Source: Syncephalastrum monosporum B8922 (Eukaryota; Mucoromycota; Mucoromycetes; Mucorales; Syncephalastraceae). From it: a DNA stretch of 64,000 bases. The notes below the pieces were generated by a model that was given only the letters and a program-made list of their open reading frames with translations, searched no databases and was not told where the DNA came from. Of the stretch, positions 1-10,784 are shown in pieces (positions within the stretch are counted from its first letter, which is position 1; every line of letters starts with the position of its first letter). The stretch covers positions 124,001-188,000 of the forward strand of contig JNEN01001265.1 of assembly GCA_000697355.1 (NCBI GenBank), in the 5' to 3' direction. A program made the position numbers and the translations under genes.

Positions 1-62
1 CGACGCTGTAAGCTTTCGGGTCGTTAAATGGCACGAGCTTAATTGCCGTTCTCTCTCTCTCT

Positions 63-874
63 CTATTCTCGCTTGACAGATTCGGTCTTATTGTGTGCGG
101 CTGCGCGGTCCAACAGAAACTGTCCCAGAAATGACAGTGGATCCGCAGGTCTGATCAAATATATACATATACATATACATATACATGACACATTTACATA
201 TATATATACAGAATAAATCATCAGAAAAAAAAAGCCCATCTAGCCATACGAGATCATACGTACCGTTCAGTGACGAGTAACTTCAAGCCTTCGAGCACGG
301 TAGGCGTGACGGTCGAGTCTAGATAGGCGCGGGGAGGCATGCGTTCCTCGGCCGGAGCAGCGTCTTCCTGTATCCGTTGCTTGACACTTTCTGAGGGAGT
401 GGATGCTTCTGACTGAGAGCGTGACGACGGGCGTGCCAGATTGGAGTGTTGTCCTGGTGCTACTGACGGTGCCGGTGCTACTGGTGCTGCAGACGGTGGT
501 GGTGACATTTGACGAGGACGCGGCACTTCGCCAGGACCAGTCTCAGGTGGAAACGTCGCCTGACTGTACTATGGAAACACACTGTCAGCCATTCACAAGA
601 TGGAGATCTAGCTCGGATCCAACCTCTTCTTTCACTTGGAATGAGGATATTTGCTGCGGCTGTGCTGGAGGTGGTGGCGGCGCTTGTGCTGGTGCTTGTG
701 TTTGTTGCGTCGAGGCCTGCTGTGCGGGCGGATAGTTTGTTGTGGGCGGTGTGCGTTGCGATTGAGGCAGCTGAATGGGCGGAAGGTCATTGGCCCCGTA
801 GTGGCTATGCAATGGCGCAGGAAGATTAACGATGCTGGCAGGAAGACTCAGGATGCTTACTTTGAGTTGTCCAT
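63..874 (-). CDS. SDC1: Sdc1/DPY30-like COMPASS subunit
   Basis: Small DPY-30 family protein, a subunit of the Set1/COMPASS histone H3K4 methyltransferase, where the DPY-30 motif dimerises and binds the Ash2/Bre2 subunit. The C-terminal motif is clear: AYLDSTVTPTVLEGLKLL at the end of the middle exon, then PADPLSFLGQFLLDR in the last exon. The last intron is about 263-151 and joins GAACG to ACCTGCG, restoring the E-R-P-A-D reading; the stop TAG is at 65-63. The N-terminal half is low complexity, rich in Pro, Gln, Ala and Ser. The chosen start, ATG at 874, gives M-D-N-S and then requires an intron that probably ends just before the H-Y-G-A-N codons. The junction near 530-600 is uncertain: a GTGAAA donor with an ATAG acceptor fits frame. 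The last intron contains a TA/CA microsatellite. The gene is divergent from EMC7. Confidence 0.85.
150..263. repeat. TA/CA-rich microsatellite in SDC1 intron
   Basis: An (ATACAT)-like tract lies near 160-215, inside the last intron of the DPY30-like gene. A (CT)n run at about 50-64 overlaps the end of the coding region and the start of the 3' UTR. These look like ordinary length-variable simple repeats. Confidence 0.7.
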
Positions 875-1004
875 GGTTCAGATCGATCGAGAGAATTAGG
901 CAAAGAAGTTAAGCGGCCAAACACGGTCTAGTTGAGCTGTCGCGCAGCGGGGGTTCAATCCACTTCTTCCTCTCACGTACTCTACCCGCTCTCCCTTCAG
1001 AGCC

Positions 1005-1969
1005 ATGCAGAGATTGACGACCTTATTACTACTACTGACGACGTAAGCACCTGCTGTATATGCTGCATGCACGGCATCTCTTACTCTTGCACGATTCTGC
1101 AGCTTTTGGGTCTCTTTAGCTCAGGCTACCTCGGTGATCGGCAAGCTCATACCCAATGGCATACTCGGTGGTTGGTTTCGTCTGCATCCGTTCCATGCCG
1201 CAACTTCTTATGCACTCTCTTTACAGACCTTACCCGACTCGATCCCTCTACAAGAGCTATCATGAACGGTGGCGTCTACTCAGCACCTGTCAGGCTCGAC
1301 GGCTCCTTTGAACTGTATGATGCGTTATCAATTTCACTTCCTGCGCGCTAACAAAACACCGTAGACGGGACATTGCTCCTGGTTCCTATCTCCTTGAGAT
1401 CGAATCAATAAACTACGTTTTTCCTAAGGTAAAACCAGAAAGGCAGACAAAAGACAGGTGCCTTATACTGTCATCTAGCTGCGCGTCGATGTCAAGGACG
1501 AAACGGTCAAGGCTGCTTACACAGCACTGGGCGTCAATTGGGACAGCACCGGTTACGCTGTGACTCACCCCTTTGAACTCGGTGCCAAGGCCCCTTCGGT
1601 ATACTTTACTGTAAGTGTCTGGCAGATGCTTGGCAGATGCTGTGCATGGGCTTCAATCTAAATATCCGCATCTATATAGGAGCGTCAGGGCTTCAATGTA
1701 CTCAGCATGTTCAAGAACCCCATGTTCCTCATGCTTGGTTTCAGTGGTTTGATGATGCTGGTACTCCCCAAGATGATGGCCAATATGGGTAAGATAGACG
1801 GTATTTTTCCTTTTTGGTTTACTTAGATGACTCTGTAGATCCGGAGGCGCTCAAGGAAATGAGCCAGTCGCAAGCCGATGCCCAAAAAATGATGTCTGAA
1901 ATGCCCAGCTTGGCTAAAATGCTCGGCAATGCTCAGCAGCAGCCGCAACAACAGCGTCAACGACGGTGA
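1005..1969 (+). CDS. EMC7: ER membrane protein complex subunit 7
   Basis: EMC7 is a lumenal beta-sandwich subunit of the ER membrane complex, which inserts tail-anchored and multipass proteins. Seven exons were read (1005-1042, 1103-1167, 1227-1314, 1365-1428, 1479-1610, 1680-1788, 1839-1969). They sum exactly to 208 codons plus stop. The first exon encodes a signal peptide, MQRLTTLLLLLT. The carboxypeptidase-like/DUF2012 domain follows (VIGKLIPNGIL, then GSFELRDIAPGSYLLEIE, then KLRVDVKDE). A transmembrane segment is near residues 145-165 (FKNPMFLMLGFSGLMMLVLP) and the tail is Gln-rich, ending QRQRR. The NPM-LMLGFSGLMM-PKMM segment is the family hallmark. The first exon is only 38 nt, so automated annotation could easily miss the start. 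The gene is divergent from SDC1, with 130 bp between start codons. Confidence 0.9.
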
Positions 1970-2288
1970 TCATACTGTTTCATAGACTTTGATTTTGTAC
2001 GATAATGTTTATCGGTTAGGGAAGCAGAATACATACAGCGCATAGCTCTTTCCATGCGATTATGAGTGCATCAAGCAGTACATCAACGTTGACGACGGCT
2101 TTGTACGGTGTGAACATTCGAACGAACATGATGAAAGCTGTTTCGTCGGTCCTTTTGATTCTCTTTTTTTCTAAATAATCAAAGCAAGTTAGTGCCACAG
2201 ATTTGATAACTTTGGCGGTCTTTTTTTTTTTAAACAACTGTCAAAGTGTTGCTGCTTTTTTCCCGTTTTTCTTTCGCAACTTAGCAAC
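1970..2288. other. intergenic, 319 bp between EMC7 and METTL gene
   Basis: Contains the EMC7 3' UTR and the METTL promoter. A T-run (about 2221-2232) precedes the METTL start by about 60 bp. No coding signal or RNA gene is visible. Confidence 0.5.
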
Positions 2289-3292
2289 ATGGAAACGCGC
2301 AACATCGATTCGGCTCGCGTTGCCATGGATCCCGATCGGTTGGAAGAACATATTAAACGTGCCGAAGAATTGATTCAAAGTGATACAAAGGAAGTCCCTC
2401 CATTCTGGATCAACAAATACAAGAATGAGGCTGCTCGCAACTGGGACATTTTCTACAAACGCAACACTACCAAGTTTTTCAAAGATCGGCACTGGACTGA
2501 CAGAGAATTCGATGAGCTCGCCTGCCATCCCGATCAGGGCAAGGTAGGAGAGCACGGTCACCCGAAGAAGCGAGTAAACTCACCTTTGCAACTAGTTACG
2601 CTGCCTGGAAGTCGGTTGCGGCGTGGGCAATTTTGTGTTTCCTGCCCTGGCAGAAAATCCCAACCTCTTCATCTTTGCCTGTGATTTTTCGAAGCGCGCG
2701 GTCGACATGGTCAAAGAAAATGAGCAATATGATGAAAGTCGTTGCAAAGCGTTCGTCTGTGATCTGACGAACGACGACCTGACCGAGAACATCGAACCTG
2801 AAAGCCTTGATCTGGTAAGACGCCCGTCTTCGGTTGGATATAAGGGAATGACCAAACCGATTGTATTCTTTCAAGGTTTCGGCTATCTTTGTTTTTTCGG
2901 CCATTCCTCCTGAGAAGATGGCGGCTGCTATCCGCAATATCTACAAGGTGCTCAAGCCTGGCGGCTGTATCCTGTTCCGTGATTACGGTCTCTATGATGA
3001 AGCGCAACTCAAATTCTGCAAGGCCTCCGATAAGCGGTTAGGAGATAATCTATATGTGCGCCAGGATGGTTAGTTTTGTTTGGATGATAACATAGAAGGC
3101 CGTTTTGTCTAATGGAGTGTAGGCACCATGAGTTATTTCTTCTCCATCGACGATCTGCGTACACGCTTCGAAGCAGAAAATTTCAAGACGCTCTCTTGCG
3201 AGTATGTCTACCGAGAAACGACGAATCGCCGGCTGGAAATCCGCGTCGATCGCATTTTTGTTCAAGCCAAACTCCAAAAGCTCTCATCTTAG
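2289..3292 (+). CDS. METTL2/6/8-family tRNA m3C methyltransferase
   Basis: SAM-dependent class I methyltransferase of the Trm140/METTL2/METTL6/METTL8 family, which makes 3-methylcytidine at position 32 of certain tRNAs. Four exons (2289-2543, 2596-2814, 2876-3068, 3123-3292) give 278 residues. Visible motifs are the N-terminal [18 protein letters not shown] segment typical of the family, motif [23 protein letters not shown] (acidic loop), [11 protein letters not shown] (motif IV region), VLKPGG, and [15 protein letters not shown] across the last intron. The length is that of METTL6 rather than the longer METTL2 or yeast Abp140 fusion, and no actin-binding extension is present. The stop is 117 bp from the convergent dioxygenase stop. 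The closest paralogue (METTL6 versus METTL2) cannot be settled by eye. Confidence 0.9.
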
Positions 3293-3408
3293 TTCATACC
3301 CTGGCATTACTCATCCTGAATCATGCATCTTGTTTTCTCACCCTTCTAGATCTGCTCATTTATCTTGTTGTTCTATATAATACACTACATACTGGAGTAC
3401 TACGTTTT

Positions 3409-4848
3409 TTAGACGCTGTTGGAATAGCCATACTTTTCGCACAGGGTGCGTATTTTATCCTTGAGTGAATCAAGGTGGATATAAGTCCCCTTGAGATGTC
3501 GGTCGCCGCTCAGAGGATCAAACGAAGTGCGGCCGTGGAGGACACGCCGGTTGGCAAACATCACTGGGATTGAGGGAAACTTAGCAACCCATAATCACAT
3601 GATAACCGTTCTACTTACCAAGTTGACCGGGTTGAAGGGTCAGCTGGAAGCGCAGCTTCTCGTCTTCAATGAAATCAGCGAAACGCTGGAAGGCACGGTA
3701 GAAGCGCTTGCCCTCTTCAGGCGAGAGATGGTCCAAGGGGCCCTGGAATTGAGGCGCGTAGTTGACATGCATATCCCACGCAGCATCGTTCTCACCCGCA
3801 ACAATGGTAGGTCTTCGATAATACATGTGATGGCCGTCGTTCACATAGTGGAAGGTGACAGGTGTCGATGTGAGAACTTCGTAGTCCTCGGGATACTGAG
3901 CTTTCAGCATTTCGACTGCACGGTAAGAATCGACAAAAATGCTGGCACCGCCGGTGACGGTGTTTTGCAAGCTGTGCAGCAACTGGATGCCTGGAGGAGA
4001 ATCGGTGTACCTGTCAAACGAAAGTTAGGCACAACGCCGAATAAGTAAGATAGGACTGACATTAGATCCATATGGAAACCCAGGTACAAGCTGGTATAAG
4101 CAATGTTTCGCGACTTGGCGACATTTTTGACATCAAAATCGCGACCATAGAATGTCTCGTAAACGGGACCAATGCGCTCAGCGACTTGTGTGACACTTTC
4201 GTCGCGAGTAGGTACGCCATCGATAAACACCAAGCCCTTGTTGTACAGACGTTGGACAACGGTGTGTAGACCTTCGTCGCTGTGCATGTAGTCACCATAG
4301 TCCACCCAATCGAGTTCGTACTGGCTTTGATCCCAGGTCTGAGGGCGAAGGTTCTCAAATCGATAGGTTTCGCTGTTTTCTCGGTTGGCATAGCGCTGCA
4401 GCCATGACAGCGGGTACTGGCTCACGTGGTCACTGTCTTGACCATGTCTCAACGGCTTGTTCCAGATAACCTCGGCCAGGTCGCCCTTGGCCGTGACGCT
4501 CCTGGGTGCAATGTCGAGGGGAATGTCGGCTGAGGAATGCAGCTTTTGGCGATTGGAAGGATGAATGCACTGGTCGCACTGGCAATTGTCGCGCAGCCAG
4601 AGGTAACCGTACAAGCTGCGCTTGTTGTCCTGCCATTGCACCTCGAGAGCGTCCTTGTCGCTTAGAGCAGACAGCGTCACTTCAGCAGGGGCAGCGGCCG
4701 AGGCAGTTGCGTTGGAGGTCCATAGCCTGGATGTGGTTGCGAGGGAGCGGAAGGGGTAGACAGGGCGTGCAAAGTGTGTGTTTGGTGCGTACCGTCGAAG
4801 GGCGTGTGTCAAGCGAGGAGAAACCATGGCAATATTGCGGGGAAACAA
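3409..4848 (-). CDS. gamma-butyrobetaine/trimethyllysine dioxygenase family (carnitine pathway)
   Basis: Fe(II)/2-oxoglutarate dioxygenase of the GBBH/TMLH family, which catalyses hydroxylation steps of carnitine synthesis, often in mitochondria. Three exons (4848-4061, 4010-3619, 3563-3409) sum to 444 residues. The N-terminus (MFPRNIAMVSPRLTHALRRY) is Arg-rich and without acids, like a mitochondrial targeting peptide. The GBBH N-terminal zinc domain is seen as LWLRDNCQCDQCIHPSNRQK. The catalytic core has GFHMDLMY (His-x-Asp), SPPGIQLLH and the distal NRRVLHGR His, which is the Fe triad plus an Arg for 2-oxoglutarate. Both family members share these motifs. The SPPG form resembles butyrobetaine dioxygenase and yeast Aim17-like proteins, so the precise substrate is inferred. 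Confidence 0.85.
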
Positions 4849-5272
4849 TGCATCTCGATGACTAAATAGAATCAGTTCCTCTCGTGCGACTTTTTGCGAC
4901 TTCTTTTGATATTTTTCTCACGTGTCTGCTTCGGTTCTGTTATTCCTTCTACTTGTAGTAGACCAGCCACATACATGTATGATAGCCCTCCCGGGAGTAA
5001 TATGGCAACTGAGTCTCAAGGCTCTCGCGACGGGAGGACTGACCTGGGCAAATAGGTATGATAGCATTAGAAGGATTCAATAATGCAAAGAGAGTCTCTC
5101 CATGCATGAAGTGCCTTGGCAGACGTAGAAACAAGATACTGCATAGCACATATAATGGATTGGATGCGATATTCCTAGTGCGGAATTGGGATTGTCTGTG
5201 CGCTAGAATCATTGTGAGGGAACAAAGCTGCTGAAAATAAAGCAAAACGGCTCTTCCGCATTCCACAACTTC
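4849..5272. promoter_or_regulatory. divergent intergenic region, dioxygenase / TPR gene
   Basis: 424 bp between two divergent start codons; it must hold both promoters. No obvious TATA box, palindrome or small gene is visible. Confidence 0.4.
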
Positions 5273-8200
5273 ATGTCCGATCCACCCCAACCAAAGCAAC
5301 CACAATCGCGCTTCACGATACGCACAAAGAACAACACTTCTGCCGACGTCCAGTATTATGTCCCACAAACAAACGTAAGCCGCAGTGGACGTGCTGCGGC
5401 GGAAGCTGCTGAGACTGAGGCATTCAACGCACGTGTCAACGCATTCTGCGATCAGCAGCCTGTCAAAGACTTTGCAAGCAAATCGTTCGATGACGCCCTT
5501 GCGGAAGTGACACGCCGCCAGAATGCACGGATCCAACGCTACAACGAACAGAAGAAACGCGGGCCACCTATGGAACCGATGCCCTACACAGGCCCGGTGT
5601 CAGCGCCCCTCAAGTTCAAGCCCGAGAGCGATCTCCTTCCATCCGAACGCAAGGAATGGCGTGCAGACGCCCTTGCACGTACGCCCATCAACAGCGTCTT
5701 CACCGAACTGCGCCTCGCCAGTCTCTTCAGCGTACCTTACAAGGCAGCAGGCCAACCCACTCTGCTGCGCTTGCCGGACGACGACGATCATAGCCGCGAC
5801 AATATGGATACAATCCCTTATACCTACTTGGATATGCGCGAGAGGCAGAATTGGGACTTTGCCAACAAGAGGTAACACCGACCTGCTCGGTCATGATCTG
5901 GCGCCTCACTCATCTTTTCTCCAGGCTTGCGGAAGGCATCGAGTACCTGCAGCAAAAGAACGTTCAGTCTGCGCTGGATCGGTTCAAGATGGCCGTCGAT
6001 ATGCAGCCCAAATGTGCTGAGGCCTATTTCCGTGCTTCAGAAATGTAGGCTGCATTACTAACACCGTGCTGACCTTGCTCACTTACGACATTTAGTTTCT
6101 TTGAGATGAAAAATATGAAAGATGCGTTCGAAACCGCCGACAGAGCCCTCAAGGCTGATCCCTCCCACAAAGCTGCCAGAAGTCTGTGGCATGCTATCAA
6201 AGACGCGCTGAAACCCCCTTCGAAGAGTAAGAGTCGTGAGTCTCGATCCGAGTCCTCCCATTCGGGCCGTAAGAGGCAATCTTCATCCTCACGGCGGGAC
6301 GAGCACCTTATCCATAAGGACCGGGAGGCGCCCTCCCACAGCAAAGACGATCGTGAACGTGGCCGCTCTTCTCGGTCACGCGGTGCTGCCTCGCCTGCTC
6401 AGGACATCCACCGCTCAAACGTTCCATCCATGCCCAGATCGGATACGGCCCGTGTCCACACAAAGAGTTCTGAAGTGCCGCACAGTCGGTCCAGCACATC
6501 GCGCGTGGATCATGCTCCTCACCATGACTATCATGCACGCGAGGTTCGGACTTCTCAGGAGGCACGGTCTTCAGGTCGCCACCAACGACCGTCGATACAT
6601 GATCAAGTGTCAGAACCCATCACCTCCGAAGAAGGTAAAAATTCTCATGACTTACCCACTCAAGTGTGCATAATGCAAACTTATACCCAGGTCTGCGCAA
6701 AGATGAACGCGTCGACGTCAGTGGAACATATTCATCTCGCCCTGCAAATATTGACCAAGAAGCGCGTGAGCATGCTCGCAGTCGAGATTCGATTCGCAAA
6801 TCCAGGGGTGAAGGTATGGTCGATTGAACTGATAGGAACCTTTTCTGATTTATCTATCTGATAGACCGAAATAGCGAGGAGGACGGTGAAATCACAGAAA
6901 AGAGCAGCGAGCGGCACCGTGAACGAAATAGCGGGCGCGGAGACAGTCGAAGACGAGACGATCACCAAGAGCACAGAGATAGACATCGCGATTCGCACCC
7001 AGAAAGAGATATGCCCAAGAAGAGTGCATCTGTCGAAACGCGCAAGAGGGGTGAACATGCCACACGTGACTCTCGAGAGCAGCGTCGGGAGAAGCATGAG
7101 ACTATCAAGAAAGAGGCGGCCAAAGAGGTAGAAGCGACCCACAGTCGCGATGATCATGCAGGACGCGAAAGACATCGACGCCGTGATGAAGATCATGAAA
7201 GAAGCAGGAGAGATTCAACCAAAAACCACCATCGAACGGAGGGGGCAGCGCATAGAAAGGATGAGACTTCGTATCGCCAACGCGATACACGTGATCGTGA
7301 TGCACCACGGAAGGATAACGGCATGCGAGAGTCGCGCCCAAGGGATGGTCGTACCTCACGTGGGTCCAGAGACAGACCTCCCGAGAAGCGGGATCACGAT
7401 ACCTTTGTGAAGGATCTGTCCGAGGACGCTGACATACGGAAGGAGGAGGCACGCAGGCGGGACGATCGTTCGCCACGCGACCGAGGAAATCATCGTCACA
7501 GCCGGCGCCAGGAGACCGCCCAGAAAGAGCACAATGCAGAAAAGGCGATACAGAGGCACGATGAGCACTTACCGCGCGAATCAAATGACAAGCACCGAGC
7601 GCAGGACCGCCACAATGTGCCCGAGGATAATATACCCGAGAAGGAACAAGAAGCAAAAGAGAAAATGCCCAATAAGGCCATTGATACATCGCGCGACTCT
7701 AAAGAAAACCGCCACGAAGTGCAGGAAGGACATGATACGGCCACAAAACACAAGGAGCCATCTGCTGCGAAAGAAAAGGAACCCAGGAAGCACGATGGTA
7801 TGTCTCCTCAATCGCACTACAAGCACAGTATACCGCATGATGACTGCGAGACAACCACAAAAAATATACCCAGGGAGAAAGAACAAGCTCCAAGATACGC
7901 AGCGCGCCAAAAGGAGGAGAACTTACCAAGAGAATCTAAATACAAGCAGCATGAGGTGCAGACCCATCATCGATCAGCCTCAAAAGGCATGTCCAAAGAA
8001 GAGGAAGATACCGCAGAGCACAAGAAAGATGACAATCAAGGCCTGACTACGTCGACGAAAGTGACGCAGGAAAGGCAGCATGAAGCATGCGAACAGCATA
8101 CAAGCCCACAGAGCGATGCCAAATTGCCAAGCGAGGGTGACTCGGGCATACACTCTCCCTCTGCGTCTGGGAAAGGCGAGCTACGCATACGTGGCATCGC

Positions 8201-8747
8201 ATCGTCGTCTTCTCTCAAGTCCGCGGGTGAAAATAAGGCAGCAACAGATAAAAACGTTACCGAAGTACCTGCACGAGAACGCAGCCCACGCCTGCTTGGT
8301 CCGGCAGGTAAGGCAGGGTTTATGACCAGCCTGAAGCGCGCGAACAGCGCTTTGCACGTGACAAACCCTTCCCACCGATCTGCACAGACCAATGTAGAGC
8401 GGAATAAAGACGGTGACAAAGAGGATCCTCCAGAAAAGCGGCGAAGGATAACATCCAATGACAGCGACTTGACGGAGGCACAAGGCAAGTCACCCAAGCT
8501 TTCGTCGCGTATACAGCTGTACGATCCGCGCGACGCACGAAAGCGGTGGCAGGACCGAAAGCAAACCGAGGAAGTCGAGCCCGAGACATCTGAACCCCGC
8601 CCTGAACCCCACAACGAGCCGAATCGTCGGGATGAAGGACAGCGCAAGGGACGCAGTGAGGACCCGAACCAGGGACGTCGCTTTGAATTTCTCGATGACG
8701 ATCCACGGGAAAAGGCGCGTCATCGGGATAAGAGGCGGCGTCGTTAG
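5273..8747 (+). CDS. TPR protein with long Arg/Asp/Glu/His-rich (RS/RD-like) C-terminal region
   Basis: Five exons (5273-5871, 5925-6044, 6096-6634, 6691-6813, 6865-8747) sum to 1087 residues in a continuous frame. Residues 1-200 are a helical region of unknown family. Residues about 200-290 hold a TPR pair (EGIEYLQQKNVQSALDRFKM then AFETADRALKADPSHKAARS). From about residue 300 to the end the protein is almost entirely low complexity, with SKSRESRSESS, dipeptides RD, RE and RH, and many charged DKHR-type repeats, ending ARHRDKRRRR. Such RS/RD tails are typical of nuclear-speckle or splicing-associated proteins, so a nuclear RNA-processing role is an inference. It resembles the general plan of TTC14-like proteins, but I cannot confirm homology. 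The shift from an ordered N-terminus to a disordered tail is abrupt. Confidence 0.8.
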
Positions 8748-9663
8748 TTCTATTGTCTGTAGCATGAATAAGGAAATAATGAAAGTCCCAATTGCTATCA
8801 GTATGTGTTTTTTCTGTTCGTGTCACATGATGAAGCTTATCGCTGCTTATTCGCGTCCCAGTTTGACAAGGGCCACGGCCTTTCTCAGTAAGGATAGCCT
8901 ACTCTCTTACTCAGCTATATAGAAACTATATACGGGAAAAATGCCCGAGCCATCCCTGTCCAGGAGGCTCATTTTATATCTGCCGTTTTTTCAGCTGATT
9001 TACAACTTCTTTGATGGGCGGCCTTCTCTTCCCTTTTTTTTTTCCTCTTGCTGGAACCAGTGCTGTTTGCCTGGTCTCATCGGAGAAAAGGACTTCTCGT
9101 CCGCGACCGAAAGGCTTTCCACCATGAGCGTCGTGGTTTGCGCAGCCATGCCGTCCCAGTGGAAGTACGCATTTGGCATCCGGGACATGTTTTTATGCGG
9201 TGGACGACATAAGGTGCAGTTTCTGGTTGGTGAGTTTGAGGGCATGCAATTCAGGCACCCGGTAAAACCCTCTTTACGGGGCTGTTGAGGCGTGCCGTTT
9301 ATCATCTACGAAGGATACAATGAAAGAGGAACAAAGAAGAAGTCGACGCGAATGCTCGCTGCATTTTACATACAGTAGTTTATTATACCAATGCTGCCAT
9401 GTCACCATTTCTTTTCCGCATGTATCGTGCAAAAATATATCAAGATATCGGATGCGATAGATCAAAAGAAGCTTTCAAGCAGGAAGTGGAAGCAGATGTT
9501 TAAGGACAAAGACGGACGCATGGCTGACACACTGTATGTACTACGAATGTACGTACTGTAAAAGGTGTCGAAACACTAATACAGCATTTGCAATCCAATC
9601 TCGCTTTTTACTGTACTCATTTTTGAAAGTGCACCTCCAATCGGCATAGTCCTTGTGGTGCAA
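8748..9663. other. intergenic, no clear gene
   Basis: 3' flank of the TPR gene followed by AT-rich sequence. Open frames of about 100 codons exist on both strands at 9000-9305, but they overlap each other antisense and show no recognisable domain, so neither is called. The poly-T tract at about 9038-9048 encodes the Lys run of the minus frame and argues against it. Confidence 0.4.
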
Positions 9664-10394
9664 TTAAATCTCAATGTCGCATACCATATTGTCAGTGTCT
9701 CTGCCCAAGTACGTCGGATCCGAACAAGGACGCAGAAAATTACGGCGAGTGTGAGTAATAGCAGACGTAATCAAACAAGAAGAAAGAAACGCTTCAAGAT
9801 TCCCAGTTGTAAACAGCGTTAAGACTTCGTCGATGCTTGCCGGAGCCACAGAAAAATAATGCCCACGCATTTTTTCTATTGGATCGTCCGTATACGAGCC
9901 TCAGTGCCCACTTTCAAAACCGTCCAAAGAGGTCACCAAGCCATCAGGAGTCATCCAGTCATCCAATGAAAGGGGACGGTAGTGTCTTAAAGCAAGCAAC
10001 ATACATACGAGCAGATGGCTATGGTTGTCGACAAATGAACTGCTCAACATTCGCACCGCATCTGTAATCTCGTAGACGCATTGGATAGTCTCGATGTTAA
10101 AGCTTTGTGCAGTGGTTGCGGAATTCGCCATGCGTGTTTTTGTCGATACGACTGCGAAGTGTAGCACGCATTTCACTTCGTCCGCAGAGTCACGTAATCT
10201 TTGACGATATTCATATGTGACACTGAGAAGGTGTTTCTATTGGAGCGGCAGCTTGTGTTCAGACTAATATAGTACAACGCACAGACCACATCATCTCCGT
10301 ATTTATATGCTATGTGACGCACCAAGACTTCTACTGGAGCTGCTGTGTGCGAGCATAATGCAAAACATCTCACAGGACAGCACTTTGTAACCAA
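9664..10394 (-). pseudogene. possible small or decayed gene of unknown family
   Basis: On the minus strand a reading frame is open from about 10233 to 9901, meets one TGA, and continues in the same frame to 9664. A GTATGT donor at 10004 and a CTGAG acceptor ending at 9900 would remove the TGA with frame kept (SHLLV then C-S-Y-T-D). From ATG 10131 this gives about 120 residues, beginning MANSATTAQSF and ending NMVCDIEI. Upstream, another frame (10394-10173, with ALYYISLN) abuts in a different phase, suggesting a further exon or a frameshift. No domain is recognised. It may be a real gene or the remains of one. The composition looks protein-like, but the evidence is only open frame and splice signals. 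Confidence 0.3.
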
Positions 10395-10639
10395 CTTCTT
10401 TCATGTACGGTCTATTTGTATGCATACAGACATGTACACGACGTGTAGCAACTCAAAAGTTTATTCTAGGCACAATAGAGCGGTGTTACACAGTTTCTCC
10501 GATACTCAGATTGCCATAGATTCATTGCAATGTCTACCTCTTCATGGTCACCATGGACTCTTTCACTTCTTTTCTACTCACCCACCCACCGCAGCACCTG
10601 CCGCAGCATTCACACTCACACGCATCATTCTCACCTGAC

Positions 10640-10713
10640 GCCTGAGAGTGAAAAATATTTTCACCAACGCGAGGCCTCATTGGCTACAGGTAAAAAGAAT
10701 TTCACTCTCAGGC
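10640..10713. repeat. 14-bp perfect inverted repeat upstream of ncRNA candidate
   Basis: GCCTGAGAGTGAAA at 10640-10653 is matched by its exact reverse complement TTTCACTCTCAGGC at 10700-10713, separated by 46 bp. The right arm lies 12 bp before a TATATAAA box. It could be a paired binding site or part of the promoter of the structured RNA downstream. Confidence 0.75.
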
Positions 10714-10724
10714 TGTCAAAAAAC

Positions 10725-10732
10725 TATATAAA
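10725..10732 (+). promoter_or_regulatory. TATA box before structured RNA candidate
   Basis: TATATAAA lies about 60 bp upstream of the first paired base of the candidate RNA and just after the inverted repeat. The next 50 bp are pyrimidine-rich (TTTTCTTTTCTTTTC). Confidence 0.5.
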
Positions 10733-10784
10733 CGCGTCCTTTTTTTCGCCTCTTCGCTTTTCTTTTCTTTTCTTTATTCAATTT

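Noticed and set aside
937..975. tRNA-like B box (GGTTCAATCC) between SDC1 and EMC7
   Set aside because: The TPsiC stem does not pair, there is no A box or anticodon arm upstream, and the place is a divergent promoter.
9000..9305. 100-codon Cys-containing minus frame
   Set aside because: No domain, a plus-strand frame of equal length lies opposite, and its Lys-rich end comes from a T-run.
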